From Sphingobacterium lumbrici (GTDB lineage: Bacteria > Bacteroidota > Bacteroidia > Sphingobacteriales > Sphingobacteriaceae), in contig NZ_SRZY01000023.1 of NCBI RefSeq assembly GCF_006476045.1, positions 62,001 to 126,000 on the forward strand: a DNA stretch of 64,000 nucleotides, given 5' to 3'. The notes beneath the pieces were generated by a model. That model was not told where the DNA came from. It ran no database searches and saw only the letters and a list, made by a program, of their open reading frames with translations. Of the stretch, positions 37,219-46,316 are shown in pieces. Each line of letters begins with the position of its first letter. The first letter of the stretch is position 1. The position numbers and the translations under genes are program-made.

Positions 37219-37708
37219 ATCTAATTGTTAACTAACCTTCAACTTTCTCTATTGTTTGATAGCCAAATAACTGATAAGATCAACGATTTTATAAATATAA
37301 CAATAATTAGAAATATATACCTCTCAAAGAAGGATCTATACGTTAAAAATCGTTAAACAACTGCATTATAGCATTCCTAAATTTTATCTTCGTAGCTTAC
37401 GAATCACTTACTGACACAAGTCAGCTTACACTTAAGCAGAAAATAAATCTGCTTTTACAAATAATTCTGATATTTTTGTATCCATAATGCTGAGGCACAA
37501 AAATTAACAGACAAGCAGGCACAAATTTAGTTGATCGGGTGCTCATGTATCAGTCGCAACTAAAATACTGACTGATAGGCATAGAGTAAACAATTAAGAA
37601 ATAACATACACATGAAGCTATCAGATTTTTCACAATGAAAATCAAACCCATAAGGGTTCATTAATGCAATTAAAAAAACAATAACAAGACTATTAATAAT
37701 TTATACAG
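37219..37708. other. Long upstream region of the SurA-like gene
   Basis: This 490-bp A+T-rich gap has no gene-sized frame. It holds a TAnnTTTG promoter at 37471-37478 and thus a leader of about 220 nt. The leader contains short frames: MYQSQLKY at 37545-37571, then three overlapping ones, MKLSDFSQ (37612-37638), MKIKPIRVH (37635-37664) and MQLKKQ (37664-37684). The stop of each overlaps the start of the next by 1 or 4 nt. Whether they are translated is unknown. Confidence 0.5.
37471..37478 (+). promoter_or_regulatory. -7 promoter element upstream of the SurA-like gene
   Basis: TATTTTTG fits TAnnTTTG and lies about 230 nt before the ATG at 37709, implying a long 5' leader. Confidence 0.45.
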
Positions 37709-39070
37709 ATGAAAAAATACATAGGATTAACGGTTTTATTACTTACAGCAGTATTTTCATCTTTTTCCCAAGAAAGACTTGTTGACCGCATCGTGGCTAC
37801 CGTAGGTAATAGTACAATCTTACAATCCGATCTAGAGATGCAGTATGCACAAGCTCTAGCAGAAGGGAATAAGCCTGACGAGGCTATGAAATGTGCAATT
37901 CTTCAACAGTTGTTAACTCAAAAACTCTTGGCACAACAAGCAGTGATTGACTCTATAGAAGTATCGGAATCACAAGTGGATGACGAATTAAATAGAAGAA
38001 TTCGTTTCATGACACAACGGGCAGGTGGTAAAGAAAATTTAGAATCGTTTTTAAACCGATCGCTGTTACAACACAAAGAAGAAATGAGACCTGGTGTAGC
38101 TGAGCTTTTAAAAGCACAGCGCATGCAACAAACTATCGTTTCTAAAATTGATGTAACTCCACAAGAAGTGAAAAAATATTTTGAGAGCTTAAATGCAGAT
38201 AGCCTTCCTTATTTTGACACAGAGATTGAATACGCACAACTAATTGTTAACCCTATTCTGACCAAAGAAGAAAAGCAAATATTTAAAGATAAGGCAGAGG
38301 GCTATCGTCAGCAAATCTTAAATGGTTCAGACTTTGGTACCATTGCCCGTCTATATTCTGAGGATGGCTCTGCTCCCAATGGTGGTGATTTAGGTTTCGC
38401 TACACGTGAATCGTATGTGAAGGAGTTTTCTGCTCAAGCATTTAGACTGAAAGAAGGCGAAATATCTCCTGTATTTGAAACCCAATACGGATTTCACTTT
38501 TTGCAGGTACTTAACAGAAGAGGTGAAGAGGTAAATGTAAGACATGTACTCATCAAAACAAAACCTACACCAACTGCACTGCAACGCACTAAAGCTAAAA
38601 TTGACAGTATATACGATAAAGTCACAACAAAAAAAATGAATTTTAATACAGCTGCATCTTTATATTCTGACGATAATTTCACGAAATATAATGGTGGTGT
38701 CGTGACGAGTGAATACGATGGCTCTACATTGATTCCAGTAACCCAGTTAAATGATGTAACCGTGTTTAATGCCATAGACCCATTAAAGGCTGGAGAAACT
38801 TCCAAACCCGTATTAGTGACCGATAAAAGAACCGGAGAAACATCTTACGTATTATACTACTTGAAGTCACGCATACCTCCTCACAAGGCAAGTTTAGAGG
38901 AAGACTTTGCAAAAATCAAGGAAGCAGCTAAACAAAACAAAACAAACATCAAATTAAGCGAATGGTTTGAAACACGTAAAAACAACACCTTTATAGATGT
39001 AAATCCGGATTTCATGACCTGTCAAGAGTTGGAAGATTGGGTAAGTACAGGAAAAGTCGCAAAAAACTAG
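37709..39070 (+). CDS. Periplasmic SurA-like peptidyl-prolyl isomerase
   Basis: This 453-residue protein has a signal peptide (to about residue 20), a SurA N-terminal chaperone domain (IVATVGNSTILQSDLEMQYA; about 25-160) and two parvulin-type rotamase domains (about 165-275 and 275-385). The first contains YSEDGSAPNGGDLGFATRES and the repeat unit boundary VNVRHVLIKTKP. It is likely a periplasmic chaperone for outer-membrane barrels such as SusC proteins and the Lpt/Bam components. It ends in a strong shared terminator. The second rotamase domain is less typical and may be inactive; that is inference. Confidence 0.9.
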   Translation: MKKYIGLTVLLLTAVFSSFSQERLVDRIVATVGNSTILQSDLEMQYAQALAEGNKPDEAMKCAILQQLLTQKLLAQQAVIDSIEVSESQVDDELNRRIRFMTQRAGGKENLESFLNRSLLQHKEEMRPGVAELLKAQRMQQTIVSKIDVTPQEVKKYFESLNADSLPYFDTEIEYAQLIVNPILTKEEKQIFKDKAEGYRQQILNGSDFGTIARLYSEDGSAPNGGDLGFATRESYVKEFSAQAFRLKEGEISPVFETQYGFHFLQVLNRRGEEVNVRHVLIKTKPTPTALQRTKAKIDSIYDKVTTKKMNFNTAASLYSDDNFTKYNGGVVTSEYDGSTLIPVTQLNDVTVFNAIDPLKAGETSKPVLVTDKRTGETSYVLYYLKSRIPPHKASLEEDFAKIKEAAKQNKTNIKLSEWFETRKNNTFIDVNPDFMTCQELEDWVSTGKVAKN

Positions 39071-39075
39071 TCGAA

Positions 39076-39136
39076 ACGATAGTAACAAAAAAAGGGAATG
39101 ATCTATAAATCATTCCCTTTTTTTTGTTACTATCGT
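39076..39136. terminator. Very long shared hairpin terminator
   Basis: ACGATAGTAAC and GGGAATGAT in the left arm pair with ATCATTCCC and GTTACTATCGT in the right arm, joined by A7/T8 runs. This gives a stem of about 27 bp that serves both convergent genes and includes the stop codon of the minus-strand gene. Confidence 0.88.
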
Positions 39137-39996
39137 TCAAATAACATTTCAATAATCACACGCCACTGATAATCATCTTTCAGTTGCCAGACACGGATGT
39201 AATTGAATTTAGTTGCTTTATCTTTGGAGTGGATGATTGCTGTACCCGAAGTAAAAGCAAACTCGCCACTATATGCCCTTCCTACTTCTGCAGGTTCCGT
39301 TACGATCTCATATCGTTGCTTTTTAAAAAAGGAAATCACGTTGTCTTTACCTTCTATTTCCTCCTGCCAAGGATAATAAAAACGAACGTCATCCGCTAAA
39401 AACTCTTTATATGCTGTCTCATTATTTGCTTTCAAGATAGTTGAAAACAATTCATCCGTCTGAAAAACGATATCTTCCCGTTGCTTCAACCGCACCTGAG
39501 ACCGATGCTTTAAATACCAAGAATTGTCCGGTTCGAAATAGATGAGATCACTAGCCTCCTTTTTTCCAAAATTCTCTACCTCGGCCCGAACAGCTACCTT
39601 CCAATCACCCTTTTTCCCTCTTTTCCAGACAGTTAAATACTGCCCATGTCGCTTAACGGCTCCTACTTTCTGAAATTGCATTTTTCCCGAAGTCAATCCC
39701 CAATCCAAACTTCTGGAGACAATTGCAAAATTAGGTTCCCATGTCATCACATCAGGAATATTGGGTCTGTTGCTCAAATAATTAAACGCATTGACTGTAG
39801 AAGGCACATAAAAGATGGATTCTTTATCGATTATTGACATGAATGCAGTGTGTGGATTCTGCATCTTTGCTATTGCGGCCGCATTTTTATCTGCTGAGAT
39901 AAGTCCCCCTACTTTATCCGGAAGCTGTCCATACAACTTTGTAAAAGAAGTAAGACCGATAAAAAGAACGACACTAAACAAGAAATTAAAATTCAT
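39130..39996 (-). CDS. Secreted NTF2/SnoaL-like domain protein
   Basis: This protein of about 288 residues has a signal peptide (FLFSVVLFIGLTSFTKLYGQ) followed by what look like two NTF2-like (SnoaL/DUF4440 type) halves. The second half is clearer: LFSTILKANNETAYKEFLADDVRFYYPW and then FAFTSGTAIIHSKDKATKFNYIRVWQ with WRVIIEMLF at the end. NTF2-like folds serve as small-ligand pockets or isomerases, but no catalytic residue can be assigned. The ATG at 39996 is preferred to a TTG six codons earlier, because it leaves a clean signal peptide. The gene lies 15 bp after cysS on the same strand. Confidence 0.7.
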   Translation of the reverse strand: MNFNFLFSVVLFIGLTSFTKLYGQLPDKVGGLISADKNAAAIAKMQNPHTAFMSIIDKESIFYVPSTVNAFNYLSNRPNIPDVMTWEPNFAIVSRSLDWGLTSGKMQFQKVGAVKRHGQYLTVWKRGKKGDWKVAVRAEVENFGKKEASDLIYFEPDNSWYLKHRSQVRLKQREDIVFQTDELFSTILKANNETAYKEFLADDVRFYYPWQEEIEGKDNVISFFKKQRYEIVTEPAEVGRAYSGEFAFTSGTAIIHSKDKATKFNYIRVWQLKDDYQWRVIIEMLFER

Positions 39997-40010
39997 ACTT
40001 TTCTGAACTA

Positions 40011-41483
40011 TCAAATCTTATTCCAAAGTGTTCCTTCCTTGCTATCTTTTAGTTGAATACCGATAGCGGTCAGCTCTTCACGAATACGATCTGAGGTCGT
40101 AAAATCCTTATTTTTCTTTGCTTCATTACGTAACTTAATGATCACATTCATTAGATTGTCAACACTTTCTCCATCTCCCCCTAACGGATCATCCTGCAAT
40201 CCCATAATATCACAAACGAAATGCTGCATCAATTCTTTTATATCAGCCAACGTCTTTTCATCTACTTGTTGTTTACCGTCATACACTGAATTGATTACCC
40301 TTACCATTTCAAAAAGTTCGGCAATAAGGATTGGGCTGTTAAAATCATCATCCATGGCGGCATAGCAATTTGCTTTAATACTTCCTATATTGTGTTGAAT
40401 TGAAGAATTAGCGGAAGGAGTAATCTTATCCAGAAGACTAATAGCAGCCATTAAGCGTTTATATCCTTTGTCTGCAGCATCCAGTGCTTCATTGGAAAAA
40501 TCGAGCGTACTTCTATAATGTGCCTGCAACATAAAGAACCGAACCGCCATAGGTGAATAGCCTCTTTGCAACAAAGCGTGATTACCCGTAAACAATTCAT
40601 GTGGCAAAAAACCATTACCTGCAGACTTGGACATACGTGCGCCATTCACCGTTAACATATTGGTGTGCATCCAATATTTAGCCGGATCGGTATGATTACA
40701 GGCTTGAGACTGTGCAATCTCGTTGGTATGATGCGTAGCCGCAAGATCCATACCTCCTCCGTGTATATCAAATTGATCACCCAAATACTTACGGCTCATT
40801 GCCGAACATTCGATATGCCACCCTGGAAATCCGATACTCCATGGCGAAGGCCAACGCATGATATGTTCAGGTTTCGCTTTGATCCAGAGTGCAAAATCCA
40901 ATCGTCCTTTCTTTTCATCCTGACCACCAAGCTCTCTGGTATTGTTCAATAAATCTTCCAGATTTCTGTTGGTCAAAATCGTATAATTATATTCTTTGAT
41001 GTATTTTTCTACATCAAAATATACTGTACCATTCGTCTCATAAGCATAGCCGTTATCTATGATCTGTTTAATCATCTCAATCTGTTCGGATATATGCCCC
41101 GTCGCTGTGGGCTCTATGCTTGGTGGAATGGTATTGAATAAACGCAGTACATCATGAAAGCCCATTGTATACTTCTGAACAATTTCCATTGGTTCCAATT
41201 GTTCCAACTTCGCTTTCTTCGCAAATTTATCATCACCTTCATCATTATCTCCTTCTAAGTGCCCCGCATCTGTGATATTACGTACGTAGCGCACTTTATA
41301 ACCGAGATGCAACAAATAGCGAAATATTAAATCGAATGATACAAATGTTCTACAATTCCCCAAATGCACATCGCTATAAACTGTAGGACCACATACATAC
41401 ATTCCGACCATATTCGGATGAATGGGTTCAAATTTTTCTTTCTTACGCGTAAGGGTATTGTATAAAACTAAATTGTGCTGCAT
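40011..41483 (-). CDS. cysS: Cysteine-tRNA ligase
   Basis: CysS charges tRNA(Cys). The 490-residue protein starts MQHNLVLYNTLTRKKE and has the class I HIGH-type motif HLGN in YVCGPTVYSDVHLGNCRTF, zinc ligands in YVCGPT and GWHIECSAMS, and the KMSKS-type RMSKSAGNGF. The DALR-like anticodon region closes the protein. The ATG at 41483 matches the family N-terminus; a longer upstream frame overlaps der and is not conserved. It lies 19 bp downstream of der, so both may be in one transcript. Confidence 0.97.
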   Translation of the reverse strand: MQHNLVLYNTLTRKKEKFEPIHPNMVGMYVCGPTVYSDVHLGNCRTFVSFDLIFRYLLHLGYKVRYVRNITDAGHLEGDNDEGDDKFAKKAKLEQLEPMEIVQKYTMGFHDVLRLFNTIPPSIEPTATGHISEQIEMIKQIIDNGYAYETNGTVYFDVEKYIKEYNYTILTNRNLEDLLNNTRELGGQDEKKGRLDFALWIKAKPEHIMRWPSPWSIGFPGWHIECSAMSRKYLGDQFDIHGGGMDLAATHHTNEIAQSQACNHTDPAKYWMHTNMLTVNGARMSKSAGNGFLPHELFTGNHALLQRGYSPMAVRFFMLQAHYRSTLDFSNEALDAADKGYKRLMAAISLLDKITPSANSSIQHNIGSIKANCYAAMDDDFNSPILIAELFEMVRVINSVYDGKQQVDEKTLADIKELMQHFVCDIMGLQDDPLGGDGESVDNLMNVIIKLRNEAKKNKDFTTSDRIREELTAIGIQLKDSKEGTLWNKI

Positions 41484-41502
41484 AACATGATACTGCTTTA
41501 AT

Positions 41503-42804
41503 CTATTTTTGTCTAAAAAACACTTGAATTGGAACCCCTGAGAAATCAAAGTTTTCCCGTAATTTATTTTCGACAAAACGTTTGTAAGGATCCTTGATAT
41601 ACTGTGGTAGGTTACAGAAAAAGGCAAACATAGGTGACCTTCCCGGAATCTGGGTTATATATTTTACTTTGATATATTTACCTTTTGTAGCCGGAGGAGG
41701 ATAATTTTCAATAATATCCAACATCACTTCATTCAACTTTGAGGTAGGAATTTTCTTCGTTTTATTTTTGTAGACATCCATAATCGTCTCTACGGCCTTG
41801 AAAATACGCTGCTTTTCGGTTACCGATGTAAACAAAATCGGCACATCATTAAAAGGTGCTATTTTCTCGCGGATACGTGCTTCGAATTCCTTCGCTGTTT
41901 TGTGGTCTTTCTCCACCATATCCCATTTATTCACGAGGATAACGACACCTTTTTTATTCTTTTCTGCTAAATGGAAAATATTTATATCCTGCGCTTCCAA
42001 TCCGTCATTTGCATCGATCATCAGCACCACGACATCAGAGTCTTCAATCGCCTTAATCGTCCGCATGACCGAATAAAATTCTATATTTTCGGTCACTTTT
42101 GTCTTCCGACGAAGTCCCGCAGTATCAATTAAAAGGAATTCATTTCCAAATTGGTTATAATGTATCCGTATAGCATCCCGTGTAGTACCGGCGATAGGAG
42201 TCACGATATTACGATCTTTACCTAGCAATGCGTTTGTTAAAGAGGATTTGCCGACATTGGGTCTACCTGCAATAGTAATTTTAGGTAATGTACTCTCTTC
42301 TTCTTCCAGCACTTCGAAATGCGAGACCACCTCATCCAACAATTCTCCTGTACCCGATCCGGTAGCCGAAGAGATGTTAAAGATTTCACCTAATCCGAAC
42401 GCGTAAAACTCTGCCGAAGCATGGTGTAGTTTTGCATGGTCTACTTTATTGGCAACAACATATACCGGCTTTTTACTACGGCGAAGAATATTTGCAATGT
42501 CATCATCCAAGTCTGTGATACCTGTAGTGACATCTACCATAAAAAGGATCACTGAGGCTTCTTCAATTGCAATGTGAACCTGCTCACGAATAGCAGCTTC
42601 AAATATATCATCCGATCCGTGAACAAAACCACCGGTATCGATTACTGTAAATCTTTTCCCGATCCACTCGGCCTCTCCGTAATGTCTATCGCGTGTGACA
42701 CCACTAAAATCGTCAACGATCGCTTTACGACTTTCGGTCAATCTATTATACAGGGTGGATTTACCTACATTCGGACGCCCAACAATTGCAACTATATTTG
42801 CCAT
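41503..42804 (-). CDS. der: Ribosome biogenesis GTPase Der
   Basis: Der (EngA) is an essential double-GTPase for 50S assembly. The 433-residue protein has two G domains: G1 motifs [14 protein letters not shown] (8-21) and [15 protein letters not shown] (about 182-196), with DTGGF and DTAGL switch motifs and NKVDH and NKWDM base-recognition motifs. A C-terminal KH-like domain ends [12 protein letters not shown]. Length and order are standard. cysS follows closely. Confidence 0.98.
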   Translation of the reverse strand: MANIVAIVGRPNVGKSTLYNRLTESRKAIVDDFSGVTRDRHYGEAEWIGKRFTVIDTGGFVHGSDDIFEAAIREQVHIAIEEASVILFMVDVTTGITDLDDDIANILRRSKKPVYVVANKVDHAKLHHASAEFYAFGLGEIFNISSATGSGTGELLDEVVSHFEVLEEEESTLPKITIAGRPNVGKSSLTNALLGKDRNIVTPIAGTTRDAIRIHYNQFGNEFLLIDTAGLRRKTKVTENIEFYSVMRTIKAIEDSDVVVLMIDANDGLEAQDINIFHLAEKNKKGVVILVNKWDMVEKDHKTAKEFEARIREKIAPFNDVPILFTSVTEKQRIFKAVETIMDVYKNKTKKIPTSKLNEVMLDIIENYPPPATKGKYIKVKYITQIPGRSPMFAFFCNLPQYIKDPYKRFVENKLRENFDFSGVPIQVFFRQK

Positions 42805-42954
42805 ATTTAATGTATATTAAAACGTTACCTCACGGCAACTCTAAATTATGCTTTTTTTACAAGGTTACAAAGTTACGGATAAATAAGAGATTTACGATTA
42901 TTTATTCGTAAAGAACAAAAGCTCCGACCTATAAAGATCGAAGCTTCGTTTTAG

Positions 42955-43027
42955 TAGCGGGGATTGGACTCGAACCAATGGCCTTCGGGTTATGAGCCCG
43001 ACGAGCTACCAACTGCTCCACCCCGCA
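42955..43027 (-). tRNA. Initiator tRNA-Met (CAT), copy 3 of the tandem
   Basis: The minus-strand sequence TGCGGGGTGGAGCAG...CTCATAA...CCCCGCTA folds as a tRNA with anticodon CAT. Initiator features are three G:C pairs in the anticodon stem (GGG/CCC), an A11:T24 pair and a T:T mismatch at position 1:72. The CCA end is not encoded. Confidence 0.95.
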
Positions 43028-43073
43028 ATGTATTTTTAATTTCTTCGAGCTAAGCTTTCACTTAGCTCTTTTG

Positions 43074-43146
<73 letters not shown>

Positions 43147-43192
43147 ATGTATTTTTAATTTCTTCGAGCTAAGCATTGCCTTAGCTCTTTAG

Positions 43193-43265
<73 letters not shown>

Positions 43266-43333
43266 ATATATTTTATATATTAAATGCGTTCTTTTGGTCA
43301 AAACGCAAGATATTGCTCTCCTTAATTGGAGTA

Positions 43334-43341
43334 CAAAGATA
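43334..43341 (-). promoter_or_regulatory. -7 promoter element of the tRNA cluster
   Basis: TATCTTTG on the minus strand fits TAnnTTTG and faces the three initiator tRNAs. It lies in the divergent region shared with era. Confidence 0.5.
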
Positions 43342-43378
43342 TTATTTGTTTCTTTGTAATCCAAATAAAGATTGAAAA

Positions 43379-44257
43379 ATGTCACATAAAGCAGGATTCG
43401 TAAGTATTATAGGTAAGCCAAATGCTGGCAAATCTACCCTAATGAACTCATTAGTAGGGGAAAAGATGTCTATCATCACACCAAAAGCCCAAACCACCCG
43501 TCACCGGATTATTGGGATTGTCAATGATGAAAATCATCAAATTGTATTTTCTGATACACCTGGTGTGATTAAACCCAACTATTCGTTACAAGAATCGATG
43601 ATGAATTTTGTACAGGGGTCTTTGATCGATGCCGATATTATTCTCTTTGTGACAGATATACACGAAAAATATGATGAGAATGATGTGATCGAAAAACTGC
43701 AAAAAACTGCTTCACCTGTTGCCGTTTTAATCAATAAAATAGACAAATCCTCGGAAGAGGAAGTCATGTCCAAAATAGAATTCTGGAAAGATAAATTAAA
43801 TCCACACGCTATTTTTGCAATTTCGGCTTTATTGGATCACGGGGTTAACGGCATTATGGCGTATATTAAGGAAAATCTTCCCGAGCACGCCCCCTATTAC
43901 GAAAAGGATGAATTGACAGACAAATCAATGCGTTTCTTCGTTTCAGAAATGATCCGCGAGAAGGTATTCAAACTTTACGACAAAGAAATCCCATATAGCA
44001 CAGAAGTGATTGTAACCTCCTACAAAGAGGAAGCTAATATTACACGGATAGCAGCCGAAATTATTGTAGAACGTGATTCCCAAAAAAATATCATTATTGG
44101 AAAAGCAGGCGCAATGATAAAAAAGGTGGGCACGTATGCGCGTCAGGATATCGAAGAATTCATCGGCAAAAAAGTCTTTCTTGAATTATTTGTGAAAGTG
44201 ATTCCTGATTGGAGATCCAAGAAAAATTATTTAAAAAGTTTCGGTTACGATGATTAA
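43379..44257 (+). CDS. era: GTPase Era
   Basis: Era binds the 3' end of 16S rRNA during 30S maturation. The 292-residue protein has the GTPase motifs GKPNAGKSTLMNSL (12-25), DTPGVI, NKIDKS and a SAL-type motif in ISALLDHG. The C-terminal KH domain reads KNIIIGKAGAMIKKVGTYAR. Length is normal. The gene is divergent from the tRNA cluster and stands near der, the other ribosome-assembly GTPase of this region. Confidence 0.98.
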   Translation: MSHKAGFVSIIGKPNAGKSTLMNSLVGEKMSIITPKAQTTRHRIIGIVNDENHQIVFSDTPGVIKPNYSLQESMMNFVQGSLIDADIILFVTDIHEKYDENDVIEKLQKTASPVAVLINKIDKSSEEEVMSKIEFWKDKLNPHAIFAISALLDHGVNGIMAYIKENLPEHAPYYEKDELTDKSMRFFVSEMIREKVFKLYDKEIPYSTEVIVTSYKEEANITRIAAEIIVERDSQKNIIIGKAGAMIKKVGTYARQDIEEFIGKKVFLELFVKVIPDWRSKKNYLKSFGYDD

Positions 44258-44292
44258 AAACAAGGCGGTTTAAAGAGATTAAATGTTACATT

Positions 44293-44376
44293 TTTTGTCA
44301 TCCTGATGGCAGGAAGGATCTAAAACTGTATTATTATCAAATGTTTAGATTCTTCGGTAAGCCTCAGAATGACAAA
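44293..44376. repeat. Palindromic REP-like repeat (TGTCATCCTGA...TCAGAATGACA)
   Basis: Between the convergent genes era and uvrC an imperfect palindrome of about 84 bp has ends TGTCATCCTGA and TCAGAATGACA, with inner arms AGGATCTAAA and TTTAGATTCTT. The same type of sequence is known as a dispersed intergenic repeat in many bacteria. In RNA it would form a long hairpin and may serve as terminator for both genes. Confidence 0.7.
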
Positions 44377-44411
44377 TTATTCAATTTCGTCTTGCTTTTC
44401 GAACTGTCCCT

Positions 44412-46217
44412 TTAGCTCTCCAAAAAGTATGTCCGAAGCGCCGTTAATTGCTTTTGATTCAGCACCTTTTTTAGCTCTTCGTCCGATTGTTCCTTTATTC
44501 GTTTCACGGATTTAAACTGTTTCAGCAGACGCTCTACGGTGGTCTTCCCAATGCCGGGAATATTATCCAATTCCGAGACAAATGTTTTACGGCTTCGCTG
44601 ATTTCGGTGAAAAGTGATTCCAAATCGATGTGCCTCATCACGAAGATGTTGAATAATACGAAGTGTCTCCGATTTTTTATCCAGATAAAGCGGATACTGA
44701 TCTCCGGGGTAAAACAGCTCTTCCAGTCTTTTGGCAATACCTATTACGGTCGCTTGTTTTTCGATCCCCAGCAAGCGTAAGCTTTTCAAGGCTGCGCTCA
44801 GTTGTCCCTTTCCGCCGTCTATTATGATTAATTGAGGCAGTGGCTGCTCTTCATCTAAAACACGCTTATATCTTCTATATACGGCCTCTTCCATAGTCGC
44901 AAAATCATTCGGCCCCTCAACAGTCTTCACATTAAAATGCCGGTAATCCTTTTTGGAAGGTTTTGCGTCTTTGAACACCACAATCGCCGAGACGGGGAAA
45001 TTACCCTGGATATTGGAGTTATCAAAACACTCGATATGGCGGGGGAGCACATTTAGCCTTAAATCTTTCTGCATCTGAAGAAGGATACGTTCTGTTTTTA
45101 ATTCGGGATTCAGCCGTTCGTACTGTGTCAACCTTTCCTTTTTAAAATAAGCGACATTCTTCAGAGAAAGCTCCAAAAGCTTAAATTTATCACCCACTTT
45201 GGGAACCGTAAATTTTATATATTCAGGGACACTCTCAATCTCCAGATCAAAAGGCACAATGATTTCCCGCGATACACTCTTAAAACGGCTACGTATTTCC
45301 GGGATAGCTAAGGTTAGCAGTTCTACATCGCTTTCATCCAGGCGTTTCTTCATTTCCAGGGTCTGCGTCTGGATGACAACACCATTCATTACTTTCAGGA
45401 AATTCACAAAAGCATAACTTTCATCCGAGGCTATGCTAAATACATCCACATTGGAGATAGAAGAACTCACTACCGTAGATTTGCTTTGGTAATTACCTAG
45501 CTTATCCAATTTAGCTTTGAGGCTGTGTGCAACTTCAAACTTTAATTCGGCAATCGCATCGTTAAGCTGAGTCTTCAAACGATTCGTCACCACCGAGATT
45601 TTACCATTCAGGATATCCTTTATATCGCTTAGATTCTGATTATAGTCTTCCTCCTCCTGAAACCCTTCACATGGCCCTTTACAGTTGCCGATCTGATATT
45701 CCAGACAGACCTTATACTTGCCCTTTGCAATATTCTGAGGTGCCAAATTAAGATTACATGTGCGCAAAGGAAACAACTCCCTTATGGTATCCAGCACAAT
45801 GTGCATCATACCGACAGAAGCATACGGTCCAAAATACCGGGAACCATCTTTGATATATTTGCGTGTCCAATAAATTCGGGGAAAATGTTCATTTTTGATC
45901 ACGATCCAGGGATAGGTCTTGTCATCTTTCAACATGACATTATACCGGGGCTTATGCTTCTTGATCAGATTATTCTCCAGAAGCCAGGCATCGATTTCCG
46001 TGTCTACGATCGTAAATGCAATACGTTGAATTTTCCGTACAAGGACACGGGTCTTCGAATTGAGTTGCTTGTCATTGACAAAATAAGAACCCACACGGTT
46101 TCGTAGATCTTTGGCTTTACCCACATAGATCAACTCACCGCCTTTATCAAAATATTGGTATACCCCCGGTTTATGGGGTATTCTTTTTAATTCTTCTTTG
46201 TAATCGAATTCACTCAT
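44412..46217 (-). CDS. uvrC: Excinuclease ABC subunit C
   Basis: UvrC makes both incisions in nucleotide excision repair. The 601-residue protein has the GIY-YIG nuclease domain at the N-terminus (KPGVYQYFDKGGELIYVGKA), a cysteine cluster (CLEYQIGNCKGPCEG), a UVR motif around TQLNDAIAELKFEVAHSLK, the RNase H-like C-terminal nuclease with ECFDNSNIQGNFPVSAIVVF and IIDGGKGQLSAAL, and a terminal helix-hairpin-helix (LDNIPGIGKTTVERLL). Standard length and order. Confidence 0.97.
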   Translation of the reverse strand: MSEFDYKEELKRIPHKPGVYQYFDKGGELIYVGKAKDLRNRVGSYFVNDKQLNSKTRVLVRKIQRIAFTIVDTEIDAWLLENNLIKKHKPRYNVMLKDDKTYPWIVIKNEHFPRIYWTRKYIKDGSRYFGPYASVGMMHIVLDTIRELFPLRTCNLNLAPQNIAKGKYKVCLEYQIGNCKGPCEGFQEEEDYNQNLSDIKDILNGKISVVTNRLKTQLNDAIAELKFEVAHSLKAKLDKLGNYQSKSTVVSSSISNVDVFSIASDESYAFVNFLKVMNGVVIQTQTLEMKKRLDESDVELLTLAIPEIRSRFKSVSREIIVPFDLEIESVPEYIKFTVPKVGDKFKLLELSLKNVAYFKKERLTQYERLNPELKTERILLQMQKDLRLNVLPRHIECFDNSNIQGNFPVSAIVVFKDAKPSKKDYRHFNVKTVEGPNDFATMEEAVYRRYKRVLDEEQPLPQLIIIDGGKGQLSAALKSLRLLGIEKQATVIGIAKRLEELFYPGDQYPLYLDKKSETLRIIQHLRDEAHRFGITFHRNQRSRKTFVSELDNIPGIGKTTVERLLKQFKSVKRIKEQSDEELKKVLNQKQLTALRTYFLES

Positions 46218-46316
46218 TGCCTCTGTTCTCTACACTCTTCCGATAGGTATTTCATCAACGTTGCAGGCAGGCTTCAAGACAACAAAAATGCTAACTTAAC
46301 GATAGGGAGTATTGCA

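Noticed and set aside
44293..44376. CRISPR-like repeat
   Set aside because: It is a single palindrome without regularly spaced copies or spacers; a REP-type intergenic repeat explains it better.
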